This document shows, piece after piece, positions 34,778 to 45,430 of a stretch of 64,000 bases of DNA. The notes below the pieces were generated by a model. The model was not told the DNA's origin and searched no databases. It saw nothing but the letters and a program-made list of their open reading frames with translations. This DNA comes from Bacteroidales bacterium (GTDB lineage: Bacteria > Bacteroidota > Bacteroidia > Bacteroidales > WCHB1-69), in contig JAFZIP010000020.1 of the NCBI GenBank assembly GCA_017554325.1, positions 1 through 64,000 on the forward strand, read 5' to 3'. Every line of letters starts with the position of its first letter. Within the stretch, counting starts at the first letter, position 1. A program made the position numbers and the translations under genes.

Positions 34778-37605
34778 AAAACGATATCATTGTAATACGA
34801 GGCGCCAACGTCAATAATCTGAAAAAAATTGATGTGGATATTCCGCGCAACAAGCTGGTGGTCATCACCGGGTTGTCGGGATCGGGCAAGTCGTCGTTAG
34901 CCTACGACACGCTCTATGCTGAAGGGCAACGCCGCTACGTGGAGAGCCTGAGCTCCTACGCCCGCCAGTTTTTAGGCCGTATGCACAAACCGGAAGTGAA
35001 GTCCATCATGGGCATCCCGCCCGCCATCGCCATCCAGCAGCGTACCATGTCGCACAACCCGCGTTCCACAGTGGGCACCGTCACCGAAATATACGAATAC
35101 CTGAAACTGCTCTACGCTCACATCGGCCGCACCTATTCGCCCGTCACAGGCAAGGAAGTGCGCCGCGATCATGTATCCGACGTGATCCGATACATCGAGA
35201 AGATACCCGAAGGGCGCAGAATATATATTGTATCACCTCTGGTGCTCCCGTCGGGGAGAACCCTCAAGGAGCAATTGGCCATCCTGAAGCAACAGGGGTT
35301 CAGCCGCGTGGTATATAACCGCAAACTGGCCGAGATTGACGAGTTTCTAAACGGCAAGAAAGCCAATCGCATATCGGAAATGTACGTGTTGATCGATCGT
35401 TTCAAATCCGAAAACATAGAAGCCAACATGAGCCGCCTGACCGATTCCATCCAGGTGGCCTTCACCGAAGGCAAAGGTGTATGCATGATCCACACCGAAG
35501 GTGGTGAATCTGTGGTGCAAAAGACTTTCAGCAACCTGTTCGAAATGGACGGCATAGCTTTTGAAGAGCCTTCCGTCAACCTCTTCAGCTTCAACAACCC
35601 CTACGGAGCCTGCAAGACCTGCTCCGGCACAGGTTTTATCGAAGGTGTGGACATGGATTTGGTCATCCCCAACCGTTCCCTTTCGGTGGCGGAAGATGCC
35701 GTGGCCTGTTGGCACGGCGACGTGCTGAGCGAGTGGAAGAGCTATTTCATCAAACAGGCTTCCAAACTGAATTTTCCTGTACACAGACCCATTGGGGAAC
35801 TCACGCAAGAAGAGTTCAACTTATTGTGGTACGGCGACGAGAAACACAATGTGGAAGGCATCACCCAGTTCTTCCAATATGTAGCGTCACGCACCTACAA
35901 GATCCAATACCGGGTGCTCCAAAGCCGCTATCGTGGCCGTGAGCTGTGTCCCGACTGCCATGGCACGCGACTGCGCGCCGAAGCACGCTACGTGAAAGTC
36001 AGCGGCAAAACCATCGTGGAACTGCTGCAAATGCCGGTGAGCGAATTGAAAAATTTCTTCCTGCATTTCAAATACGGCTCACACACCGAAAAAGAGATTG
36101 CCCAGAAGATTGTGGCCGAGCTGACCAACCGCATCACCCTGCTGGACGATGTGGGATTGGGGTATCTGACTTTGGACAGAACCACGGGCACGCTTTCAGG
36201 CGGAGAAACGCAACGTATCAACTTAGCCACTTCGTTGGGCAGCAGTCTGGTGGGTTCCCTCTACATCCTCGACGAGCCCAGCATCGGCCTGCACCCGCGC
36301 GACACGGAGAACCTCATCCGCGTGCTCAAGCGCCTGCGCGACATCGGCAACACTGTCGTCATTGTGGAGCACGACGAGTCCATCATCCGCGCCGCCGACT
36401 ACATCATCGACATCGGCCCCAACGCTGGACAGTTTGGTGGCGAAGTGGTCTTCAGCGGCACTTTCAACGAGTTGATGAAGCAAGAACACGACCTTACGGC
36501 CGACTATCTCCGCGGCATGGAAGGCGGCTATCCCGAGGAACTTTGCAAGTCCATTCCCGTGCCCACGCGCCGAAGACGTTGGCGCAACTATATCGAGATC
36601 ATCGGCGCCAAGGCCAACAACCTGAAGAATATCGACGTGAAAATCCCCCTGCAGTGCTTCACCGCCATCACCGGCGTGAGCGGCTCGGGCAAGAGTACGC
36701 TCGTCAACAATATCCTTTACCTGGGCATGCTGCGACTGCTGGACAAGGCCGGCGACAAGCCCGGCAGCTTCTCCCGCATCAACGCCGACATGACCAAAGT
36801 GAACGAAGTCGTGCTGGTGAATCAAGCCCCCATTGGGCGTTCCACCCGCTCCAACCCCGTCACTTACGTAAAGGCCTACGACTACATCAGAGAACTTTTT
36901 GCATCGCAACCCCTGTCCAAACAGCGCAACTACAAACCGAGCTTCTTCTCCTTCAATGTGGCTGGCGGCCGATGCGAAGAGTGCGAAGGTGAAGGTGTAA
37001 TCCACATTAACATGCAGTTCATGGCCGATGTGGAATTGGTTTGTCCTTCCTGTAACGGTTCTCGTTTCTGCGAAGAGGCTATGGATGTCAAAATCAAAGA
37101 CAAGGGCATCAACGACATTCTGAGCATGACCATCAACGAGGCCGTGGAGTTCTTCCGTTCGCTACCGCCGACCGACATCACCAAGAATATACTCAAGCGT
37201 CTCGCGCCGCTGCAAGACGTGGGATTGGGCTATTTGGTGATGGGCCAGAACTCCTCCACCCTCTCCGGAGGCGAAGCGCAGCGCGTCAAGCTGGCCTACT
37301 TCCTCTCCTTGGAGGACGACCAACAGAACAAGCTTTTCCTTTTCGACGAGCCTACCACCGGTTTGCATTTCCACGACATCAACAAACTGTACAAAGCCTT
37401 CAACCGGCTGGTGGAACGCGACAACTCCGTCGTGGTTATTGAGCACAACACGGAGCTCATCAAGTGCGCCGACTGGATCATCGACTTAGGTCCTGAAGGC
37501 GGCGAGCAAGGTGGAAACATCGTGTTCGAAGGCACACCCGAAAAGCTGATCGAACGCAAGAAGTCGTACACGGCCCAAGCCCTGCTCCATACACTCCGCC
37601 ACTGA
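34774..37605 (+). CDS. uvrA: Excinuclease ABC subunit A
   Basis: 943 residues. Damage-recognition ATPase of nucleotide excision repair. Two ABC modules, each split by insertions: Walker A GLSGSGKSSLAYDTLY (about 33) and GVSGSGKSTLVNN (about 635), signatures LSGGETQRI and LSGGEAQRVK. The zinc module CxxC pairs are seen at CKTCSGTGF, CPDCHGT and CEECEGEG...CPSCNGSRF. Starts within the cdsA stop region by a 4-base overlap. A heptamer/octamer tract follows the stop. Confidence 0.98.
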   Translation: MKNDIIVIRGANVNNLKKIDVDIPRNKLVVITGLSGSGKSSLAYDTLYAEGQRRYVESLSSYARQFLGRMHKPEVKSIMGIPPAIAIQQRTMSHNPRSTVGTVTEIYEYLKLLYAHIGRTYSPVTGKEVRRDHVSDVIRYIEKIPEGRRIYIVSPLVLPSGRTLKEQLAILKQQGFSRVVYNRKLAEIDEFLNGKKANRISEMYVLIDRFKSENIEANMSRLTDSIQVAFTEGKGVCMIHTEGGESVVQKTFSNLFEMDGIAFEEPSVNLFSFNNPYGACKTCSGTGFIEGVDMDLVIPNRSLSVAEDAVACWHGDVLSEWKSYFIKQASKLNFPVHRPIGELTQEEFNLLWYGDEKHNVEGITQFFQYVASRTYKIQYRVLQSRYRGRELCPDCHGTRLRAEARYVKVSGKTIVELLQMPVSELKNFFLHFKYGSHTEKEIAQKIVAELTNRITLLDDVGLGYLTLDRTTGTLSGGETQRINLATSLGSSLVGSLYILDEPSIGLHPRDTENLIRVLKRLRDIGNTVVIVEHDESIIRAADYIIDIGPNAGQFGGEVVFSGTFNELMKQEHDLTADYLRGMEGGYPEELCKSIPVPTRRRRWRNYIEIIGAKANNLKNIDVKIPLQCFTAITGVSGSGKSTLVNNILYLGMLRLLDKAGDKPGSFSRINADMTKVNEVVLVNQAPIGRSTRSNPVTYVKAYDYIRELFASQPLSKQRNYKPSFFSFNVAGGRCEECEGEGVIHINMQFMADVELVCPSCNGSRFCEEAMDVKIKDKGINDILSMTINEAVEFFRSLPPTDITKNILKRLAPLQDVGLGYLVMGQNSSTLSGGEAQRVKLAYFLSLEDDQQNKLFLFDEPTTGLHFHDINKLYKAFNRLVERDNSVVVIEHNTELIKCADWIIDLGPEGGEQGGNIVFEGTPEKLIERKKSYTAQALLHTLRH

Positions 37606-37832
37606 ACAATTGAGAATTGAGAATTCAGAATTGAGATTTGAAAATACACTCCTAACTCCTCACTCCTTTCATCTTCTCATCTTCTCATCTTCTCATCTTC
37701 TCCTCTCCTCATCTCCTCATCTCCTCATCTCCTCATCTCCTCATCTTCTCATCTTCTCATCTCCTCCTCCATTCCTCCTTTACCTCTTTCACCTCTTTCA
37801 CCTCATTCACCCTTTTCACCTCCTTCTCCCCT
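37606..37832 (+). repeat. 7-, 8- and 9-base repeat tract after uvrA
   Basis: This stretch between uvrA and the M13 peptidase has no gene. It starts one base after the uvrA stop with four AATTGAG-type heptamers, continues as CATCTTCT/CATCTCCT octamers (about 37668-37775), then TCACCTCTT 9-base units (about 37785-37830). A hairpin and the M13 promoter follow. Confidence 0.85.
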
Positions 37833-37858
37833 GGCATTGATTATCTCAAAAAATAGTG

Positions 37859-37866
37859 TATATTTG
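37859..37866 (+). promoter_or_regulatory. -7 box TATATTTG for the M13 peptidase
   Basis: Exact consensus with a TTG -33 element at 37836-37838. A terminator-like hairpin starts two bases after it. Confidence 0.7.
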
Positions 37867-37868
37867 CC

Positions 37869-37893
37869 CTCCCCTAAAGCAGGGGAGTTTTTT
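37869..37893 (+). terminator. Terminator-like hairpin at the M13 transcription start
   Basis: CTCCCCT-AAAGC-AGGGGAG followed by T6. It begins 2 bases behind the -7 box, so it could end read-through from uvrA or form the 5' tip of the peptidase mRNA. Same arrangement as 159-203. Confidence 0.65.
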
Positions 37894-37927
37894 ATTTATT
37901 ACCAATTGATTTTTAATAAGATAGATT

Positions 37928-39988
37928 ATGAATAAGACTATCACGCTGTCTGCGATGGCAGCATTGTTATTTGTCGTTTTCACAAGTTCAACGCCTATGA
38001 CGACCAAAGTCAAACCAAAAAAGAGCAAATCCGGCATCACAGCCTCCAATTTGGATAAATCCGTAAAACCGTCCTCCGACTTCTACCAATACGCTTGCGG
38101 CGGCTGGATGAAACTCAACCCGCTGGGCGCCGAATATGCGCGCTACGGCAGTTTCGATGTGCTGGGTGAGAACAATCAGAAACAGCTGCAGGAGCTGGTA
38201 GTGAAACTCGCCGGCCAAAAGAACGCCTTTGGCACCGTGGAGCAGAAAGTGGGCGACCTCTACAAGATGGGCATGGACACCGTGACACTTCAGAATCAAG
38301 GAGCGCAACCCATCCAGAAAGAACTTCAGAAGATTGCCGGCCTGCAACGCCGCGATCTTTCCACTACATTGGCTGAGATGTCCTTAGAGGGTCTTCATCC
38401 CTTCTTCGGTCTCTTCGGCTCCTCCGACCCTGACAACAGCAACATGACCATCGCTTACCTTTGGCAGACAGGTCTGGGCATCGGCGACCGAGACTATTAT
38501 CTCGAAGCCGACCAGCAGAAAATCCGCGACGAGTACGTAAGGCTGATGGCCAAGATGTTCCAAATGTCCGGTTACAGCAAGCAAGCCGGTTTTGATGGCA
38601 AAGAGACCGAGATGGCTCAGCGCGTGCTGGCGCTCGAAACTATGATGGCTAGTAATTTCGTGGACAAGACCACGCTCCGCGATCCGTACCAGACCATCCA
38701 CAAATGCACCCCTGATGAGTTCCAGAAGATGATCCCGGCCATCAATGTGCAACAATATCTCAAGACTCTGAATCTTTCCAACATAGATATCGTGAATGTG
38801 GGCCAGCCCACCTATTTCGCCGGGCTCAACAACATCCTTTCCGTTTCCGATATGGAGGTGATTCGCGCTTACATGGCCTGGAACGTCATCAACGCTGCCG
38901 CTTCATTTCTGAGCGATGACTTTGTGAATGCCGACTTCGACTTTTACGGCAAGGTGCTTTCCGGCAAGCAGGAGAACCGCCCGCGCTGGAAACGCGTCAT
39001 CGGCACGGTCGATGGCTGTCTGGGCGAAGCGCTCGGCCAGATGTATGTGAAGACCTACTTCCCCGCCGAAGCCAAGACCCGCATGGAACAGCTGGTCAAA
39101 AACCTGCAATGGGCACTCGGCGAGCGCATCAAAGCTTCCAAATGGATGACGGAAGAAACCAAGAAAAACGCTCTGGACAAACTCGCCACCTTCAAAGTCA
39201 AGATCGGCTATCCTGACAAATGGCGCGATTACAGTGCTTTGGAAATCAAGAACGACAGCTATTACGACAACGTGCTCCGCGCACGCCGTTTCGAGAGTGC
39301 CTACCGCTTGTCCAAAATCGGCAAGCCCGTAGATAAGGACGAGTGGCAGATGACACCGCAGACGGTGAACGCATACTACGAGCCCAACACCAACGAAATC
39401 TGCTTCCCCGCAGGCATCCTGCAGCCGCCGTTCTTCGACATGGACGCTGACGACGCTGCCAACTACGGTGCTATCGGCGTAGTAATCGGCCACGAGATGA
39501 CGCACGGTTTTGACGACCAAGGCCGCAACTACGACCTGAACGGCAACCTCACCGACTGGTGGACAGAGGCCGACTCCAAGGCTTTCGAGGAGAGAGCTCA
39601 GGTGCTGGTCAACCATTTCAACAACATCGAGGTGGCTCCCGGCGTCTATGGCAACGGATCCTTCACATTGGGTGAGAACATCGCAGACAACGGTGGCTTG
39701 AACGTCTCCTACACCGCATTCCAGAAGGCCAAATCGGAAGATGCCATCAAGGGCGACATGGATGGATTCACTCCGGAGCAACGATTCTTCCTCGCCTACG
39801 CAGGCGTGTGGGCCGCCAACATCCGTCCGGAAGAAATCCTGCGCCGCACCAAAGAGGACCCGCACTCCCTCGGCCGCTGGCGCGTGAACGGTACCCTGCC
39901 CCACATTGACGCTTTCTACCAGGCATTTGGCATCCAACCCGGCGATCCCATGTATCTCGCTCCGGAGAAACGGGCCAGAATATGGTAG
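37928..39988 (+). CDS. M13 family zinc endopeptidase (PepO/neprilysin-like)
   Basis: 686 residues. Signal-like N-terminus (MNKTITLSAMAALLFVVFTSS). The long N-terminal helical domain starts with FYQYACGGWMKLNPLG. The catalytic part contains NEICFPAGILQPPFF, HEMTHGFDDQGRNYD (zinc His pair about residue 522) and ENIADNGGLN (third zinc ligand Glu), ending in a PEKRARIW tail as in PepO. Degrades oligopeptides, probably in the periplasm, supporting peptide fermentation. Confidence 0.93.
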   Translation: MNKTITLSAMAALLFVVFTSSTPMTTKVKPKKSKSGITASNLDKSVKPSSDFYQYACGGWMKLNPLGAEYARYGSFDVLGENNQKQLQELVVKLAGQKNAFGTVEQKVGDLYKMGMDTVTLQNQGAQPIQKELQKIAGLQRRDLSTTLAEMSLEGLHPFFGLFGSSDPDNSNMTIAYLWQTGLGIGDRDYYLEADQQKIRDEYVRLMAKMFQMSGYSKQAGFDGKETEMAQRVLALETMMASNFVDKTTLRDPYQTIHKCTPDEFQKMIPAINVQQYLKTLNLSNIDIVNVGQPTYFAGLNNILSVSDMEVIRAYMAWNVINAAASFLSDDFVNADFDFYGKVLSGKQENRPRWKRVIGTVDGCLGEALGQMYVKTYFPAEAKTRMEQLVKNLQWALGERIKASKWMTEETKKNALDKLATFKVKIGYPDKWRDYSALEIKNDSYYDNVLRARRFESAYRLSKIGKPVDKDEWQMTPQTVNAYYEPNTNEICFPAGILQPPFFDMDADDAANYGAIGVVIGHEMTHGFDDQGRNYDLNGNLTDWWTEADSKAFEERAQVLVNHFNNIEVAPGVYGNGSFTLGENIADNGGLNVSYTAFQKAKSEDAIKGDMDGFTPEQRFFLAYAGVWAANIRPEEILRRTKEDPHSLGRWRVNGTLPHIDAFYQAFGIQPGDPMYLAPEKRARIW

Positions 39989-40096
39989 AATGGAGAATTG
40001 AGATTTTTGGCCAAAGACTATAGATCAGAGACCAACTTCCAATACCCGACATCCAATACCTTGATAATATTTTTTTACAAATTATAGATTTTTTTT

Positions 40097-41044
40097 ATGA
40101 CGAACAACAAACTTGCCGTTATTGCCTTTGGCGGTAATGCTTTATTGAAAAGCCATCAAAAAGGCACCTATCAGGAACAGATAGAGAATGTGACGGAAAC
40201 CTGCAGATGTCTGGTTCCGATGTTGAAGGCCGGTTACAAAATGGTGATCGGTCACGGTAACGGCCCGCAAGTGGGCAATGTAATGTTACAACACAAAGCC
40301 GGCAAAGAGACCTTCGAAGTGGAGTCCATGCCGCTGAATTTCTGCGTAGCCGAGACCCAAGGCTCCATCGGTGCGCTTATTGAAGAGGGTTTCCGCCATA
40401 TCTTCGCGGAAGAGGGCTGGGACCGCGACACCGTGACCCTGCTCACGCACGTGGAGGTGGACGGAAACGATCCCCTGTTCCAAAACCCGACCAAGCCCGT
40501 AGGTCCATACGTTTCCAAAGAAGAAGCTGAAGCATACCATGATGAGACGGGCGATATCTACAAAGAAGACCCCAAGGGTAATGGTTGGCGCAAAGTGGTG
40601 GCCTCGCCCAAGCCCATCCGCATCCAGAACATCAAACTGGTCCGCAAACTGGCCGATGAAGGTATCATCGTGATCACCGTGGGCGGCGGTGGCATTCCCG
40701 TGGCCATGAAAGACGGTTATCTCAAAGGTGTGCAGGCCGTGATCGACAAAGATCTCGCCTCCGCTATCACCGCCGTGGAAATCAACGCCGATGAATTCTA
40801 CATCCTCACCGACGTGCCTAAAGTCTATATCAACTTCCGCAAACCCGATGAGAAAGCCTTGGACGTGATCACCGTAGCTGAAGCCAAACAATATCTCGCC
40901 GACGGCCAGTTCACCGAAGGTTCTATGGCTCCGAAGGTACGCGCCGCCATCATGTTCGTGGAGAAAACCGGACACCCCTGCATCATCACCGAGGCCGGAA
41001 GACTTGGTGACGAATCCTGTGGCACACGCATAGTAAACGATTAG
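40097..41044 (+). CDS. arcC: Carbamate kinase
   Basis: 315 residues. Transfers phosphate from carbamoyl phosphate to ADP, giving ATP, CO2 and ammonia. FGGNALL, VIGHGNGPQVGN, CVAETQGSIG, VGGGGIPV and IITEAGRLGDE... are the family's conserved blocks. It lies 107 bases upstream of ornithine carbamoyltransferase, as in arginine deiminase operons, but no arcA or antiporter is in the window. The stop codon lies inside the first GATTAGA repeat of the tract that follows. Confidence 0.95.
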   Translation: MTNNKLAVIAFGGNALLKSHQKGTYQEQIENVTETCRCLVPMLKAGYKMVIGHGNGPQVGNVMLQHKAGKETFEVESMPLNFCVAETQGSIGALIEEGFRHIFAEEGWDRDTVTLLTHVEVDGNDPLFQNPTKPVGPYVSKEEAEAYHDETGDIYKEDPKGNGWRKVVASPKPIRIQNIKLVRKLADEGIIVITVGGGGIPVAMKDGYLKGVQAVIDKDLASAITAVEINADEFYILTDVPKVYINFRKPDEKALDVITVAEAKQYLADGQFTEGSMAPKVRAAIMFVEKTGHPCIITEAGRLGDESCGTRIVND

Positions 41045-41125
41045 AGATGAGAGATTAGAGTTATCTCAATCTCTTTTATCTCTAAACTCTAAACTTTAAA
41101 CTATAAACTTTAAACTATAATCTTT
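41039..41125 (+). repeat. Heptamer tract spanning the arcC stop codon
   Basis: Begins with GATTAGA (containing the TAG stop) and GATGAGA, GATTAGA, then passes into CTCTAAA and CTTTAAA/CTATAAA heptamers up to about 41125. Confidence 0.8.
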
Positions 41126-41151
41126 TAAAAACAACATTAACACCCAAAATT

Positions 41152-42153
41152 ATGGCATTTAATTTAAGAAACCGCAACTTTTTGAAACTGTTGGATTTCA
41201 CCCCTACGGAGATCCAGTACCTGTTGGACCTTGCACGCGACCTCAAACGCGCCAAGTATGCCGGCACCGAGCAACCCCGCATGAAGGGCAAGAACATCGC
41301 CCTGATTTTTGAAAAGACCTCCACGCGTACCCGCTGCGCTTTCGAGGTGGCCGCTTACGACCAAGGTGCACACGTAACCTATCTGGGACCTTCAGGCTCC
41401 CAAATCGGCATCAAGGAATCCATGGCTGACACCGCCCGCGTGCTCGGACGCATGTTCGACGGCATCGAATACCGTGGCTTCAAACAGACCACCGTGGAAG
41501 AGCTCGCCAAATTCGCCGGTGTGCCCGTATGGAACGGTCTTACCAACGAATTCCACCCCACCCAAGTGCTGGCCGACTTCCTCACGATGAGCGAGCATGT
41601 TGACAAACCGCTCAACAAAGTGACCTACGCTTACCTCGGCGATGCCCGTTACAACATGGGTAACTCCCTGATGGTGGGTGGTGCCAAAATGGGCATGGAT
41701 GTCCGCATCGTGGCTCCCAAAGCCCTGCAACCTGACAAAGAACTCGTCAAGAAATGCAAGGAGATTGCCAAAGAGACCGGCGCTACCGTCACCGTTACCG
41801 ACGACGTGAAGAAGGGCGTGAAGGGCTGCGATTTCCTCTATACCGACGTGTGGGTCTCCATGGGCGAGCCCGTCGAAGTCTGGGAAGAGCGTATCAAACT
41901 GCTCAAACCTTATCAAGTGAACAAAGAGACGATGCAACTCACCGGCAACCCGAAATGCAAGTTCATGCACTGCCTGCCCGCATACCACAATCTGGAGACT
42001 CAAGTGGGCCGCGACGTAAACAAACAATTCGGCTTGGATGGTATTGAAGTCACAGAAGATGTGTTCGAGTCTGAGAACTCCATCGTTTTCGACGAGGCCG
42101 AAAACCGTATGCACACCATCAAGGCTGTCATGGTGGCCACGTTAGGTGACTAA
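41152..42153 (+). CDS. argF: Ornithine carbamoyltransferase
   Basis: 333 residues. Interconverts ornithine plus carbamoyl phosphate with citrulline. [15 protein letters not shown] holds the carbamoyl-phosphate motif; [11 protein letters not shown] and MHCLPAYH (about residue 273) are ornithine-type, not the succinyl- or acetylornithine variants of some Bacteroidetes. Next to carbamate kinase, so a catabolic (arcB-like) role is as likely as a biosynthetic one. Part of the same plus-strand cluster; terminator downstream. Confidence 0.95.
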   Translation: MAFNLRNRNFLKLLDFTPTEIQYLLDLARDLKRAKYAGTEQPRMKGKNIALIFEKTSTRTRCAFEVAAYDQGAHVTYLGPSGSQIGIKESMADTARVLGRMFDGIEYRGFKQTTVEELAKFAGVPVWNGLTNEFHPTQVLADFLTMSEHVDKPLNKVTYAYLGDARYNMGNSLMVGGAKMGMDVRIVAPKALQPDKELVKKCKEIAKETGATVTVTDDVKKGVKGCDFLYTDVWVSMGEPVEVWEERIKLLKPYQVNKETMQLTGNPKCKFMHCLPAYHNLETQVGRDVNKQFGLDGIEVTEDVFESENSIVFDEAENRMHTIKAVMVATLGD

Positions 42154-42196
42154 TATATAATATTGTAATGGCGTATCGAACACGCCATTGTATATC

Positions 42197-42227
42197 AAAA
42201 AAGGCCGTTCCTTCCGGAACGGCCTTT
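42197..42227 (-). terminator. Bidirectional terminator between argF and dnaK
   Basis: GGCCGTTCC/GGAACGGCC, 9 G/C-rich pairs plus three A-T pairs, TTCC loop. T6 follows on the minus strand (for dnaK) and TTTGTCTTT on the plus strand (for argF). Confidence 0.9.
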
Positions 42228-42255
42228 GTCTTTATATGCTTGAGTTGTCAGCGTG

Positions 42256-44190
<1,935 letters not shown>

Positions 44191-44282
44191 TTTGATTTTT
44201 ATTTAATTGTTATTATTTCAGTTTGTTACCCGCGCCCTGAATCTTATCGGTTCAAAGCGACGTGGGACATAAAACAACAACC

Positions 44283-44324
44283 GTGCCAAAAATTATCAGG
44301 CACTATCTGCTGACAAATTGGCAG
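44283..44324 (-). promoter_or_regulatory. Inverted repeats upstream of dnaK
   Basis: GTGCC-N11-GGCAC (44283-44303) and the near-palindrome CTGACAAATTGGCAG (44310-44324) lie 93-134 bases before the dnaK ATG. They do not match the CIRCE element of HrcA. They are candidates for a stress-gene operator; nothing else in the gap explains them. Confidence 0.4.
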
Positions 44325-44339
44325 AGAGGATAGGGACAT

Positions 44340-44424
44340 GGTTAACGTTGGGGGTTCCGCCGCCGCAAAATCACACGGTTAACGGTGGAGGTTCCGCCGC
44401 CGGGGGCGGCGGAATGGCGGTGGG
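44340..44424 (+). repeat. Dispersed repeat, copy C (double left flank)
   Basis: GGTTAACGTTGGGGGTTCCG at 44340, then a second GGTTAACGGTGGAGGTTCCG at 44377 leading into a 10-pair GC palindrome (TTCCGCCGCC-GGG-GGCGGCGGAA, 44392-44414) and GGAATGGCGGTGGG. Same family as 224, 19019 and 45281. Confidence 0.8.
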
Positions 44425-44475
44425 TTATCGGAAATTGATGGGGATTTAGCAGCGGGAATATGTATTGCTCATTGA

Positions 44476-44877
44476 CTATGCACATACCGGTTTGGGGCAG
44501 AGCATCGCACAGCAATCAATGATGTCATTGGCATATTCGAAGCCCGCGTCACAAACCTTCTTGCCCTTGGTACCATCGTAGCCCATCGACAAATGCATGA
44601 GGTCATAACCCTTGTTGATGTGCCGAAGGAGTTTTCCATCGCGCTTGCCTGCAGCCTCCTTGTACTTCTCAATGGATGGACGGCCTTTGCCCTTACGGAC
44701 GTTCAACACTGCGTCTAGTGCAATCAAACAACCCTTCCAAAGAATATCACCGGCTGTCTTGATATATTTGCTGTCGGTATAGCTTTTTGATTCGGGGTCA
44801 TAATCGGCTTTCTTTATAACCTCTTGGGCATTGGCCACGTAACGACGGGCCTCTTTTATGGGATCTTTATACTCCAT
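44476..44877 (-). CDS. DUF5618 family protein
   Basis: 133 residues, cytosolic, helical. The pattern EARRYVANAQEVIKKA, YIKTAGDILWKGCLIALDAVL, KGRPSIEKY and YDLMHLSMGYDG is that of DUF5618, a short Bacteroidota family of HEPN-like appearance and unknown function. The C-terminus is Cys-rich (CCAMLCPKPVCA). It is flanked by inverted copies C and D of the dispersed repeat about 0.9 kb apart, which hints at a mobile or recently rearranged segment. Own -7 box 29 bases upstream. Confidence 0.72.
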   Translation of the reverse strand: MEYKDPIKEARRYVANAQEVIKKADYDPESKSYTDSKYIKTAGDILWKGCLIALDAVLNVRKGKGRPSIEKYKEAAGKRDGKLLRHINKGYDLMHLSMGYDGTKGKKVCDAGFEYANDIIDCCAMLCPKPVCA

Positions 44878-44905
44878 TTATACTTTGTTTTAATAATTAA
44901 CAGCG

Positions 44906-44913
44906 CAAAAATA
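44906..44913 (-). promoter_or_regulatory. -7 box TATTTTTG for the DUF5618 gene
   Basis: Exact consensus 29 bases upstream of the ATG at 44877. Confidence 0.7.
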
Positions 44914-45129
44914 CGAACAAACCTTCTCATCAGAGAATTTTTACGTAAAAATTTTAATCGTTGAAAATCAATATATTACAAAATTCAAACATTACAATTT
45001 CACAATAATTTGTTAAATAGCTATTTCATTTTTCGCAAAAAGCCATAAGAATAATTCAAACGGTGACTTCGACAAACTCAGTCATCGTTGACAGGTTCAG
45101 TCTCCGACAATGCCAACGCAGTCATCACT

Positions 45130-45177
45130 AACGCCGTCAGGCGTTACATACCTGTAACCAGGGGTGTCAACCCCTGG
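45130..45177. repeat. Two hairpins with GTCA loops
   Basis: AACGCC-GTCA-GGCGTT (45130-45145) and CCAGGGGT-GTCA-ACCCCTGG (45158-45177). A third with the same loop lies at 21996-22017. Confidence 0.8.
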
Positions 45178-45280
45178 GTGCGGGTCGGTCCGTGTGCGGG
45201 GTCGCGGCGCGCGAGATATATGCGACAGGGCACGGAACCAACCCGCCGCGAAACGCCACAAACGCACCGCCGAAGCCACG

Positions 45281-45356
45281 CACCATTCCAAACGATGCAT
45301 GCATCGTTCGGAACCCCCACCGTTAACCGTGCAGCTCTGCTGGCGGAACCTCCACC
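45281..45356 (-). repeat. Dispersed repeat, copy D (double left flank)
   Basis: On the minus strand: GGTGGAGGTTCCG, then GGTTAACGGTGGGGGTTCCG, an 18-base perfect palindrome AACGATGCATGCATCGTT (45291-45308) and TGGAATGGTG. Inverted relative to copy C. Confidence 0.8.
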
Positions 45357-45405
45357 CTCTCATATACTGTCTATGCTTGTCGCTTGACTATTTAGATGAA
45401 AACAC

Positions 45406-45413
45406 TACTTTTG
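45406..45413 (+). promoter_or_regulatory. -7 box TACTTTTG for the DUF819 gene
   Basis: Exact consensus with a TTG at 45384 as possible -33 element; 18 bases upstream of the ATG at 45431. Confidence 0.7.
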
Positions 45414-45430
45414 CGGCCAAATTTGACGCT

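Larger units (their letters stand above)
44914..45405. other. Intergenic repeat cluster
   Basis: No gene is supported here. AT-rich to 45055, then several repeat families in a row: two degenerate copies of a 20-base unit TTCGACAAACTCAGTCATCG / TTGACAGGTTCAGTCTCCG (45068-45107), two GTCA-loop hairpins (45130-45177), a GC-rich stretch, and dispersed repeat copy D (45281-45356). Open frames across it are repeat-derived. Confidence 0.7.

Noticed and set aside
35946..36992. Second plus-strand frame of 348 codons inside uvrA
   Set aside because: Overlaps the intact uvrA ABC domains; composition is Arg/His/Gln-rich, typical of an out-of-frame reading.
45088..45387. Short frames in the gap before the DUF819 gene
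   Set aside because: They lie in stacked repeats upstream of the DUF819 promoter and have no protein signature.
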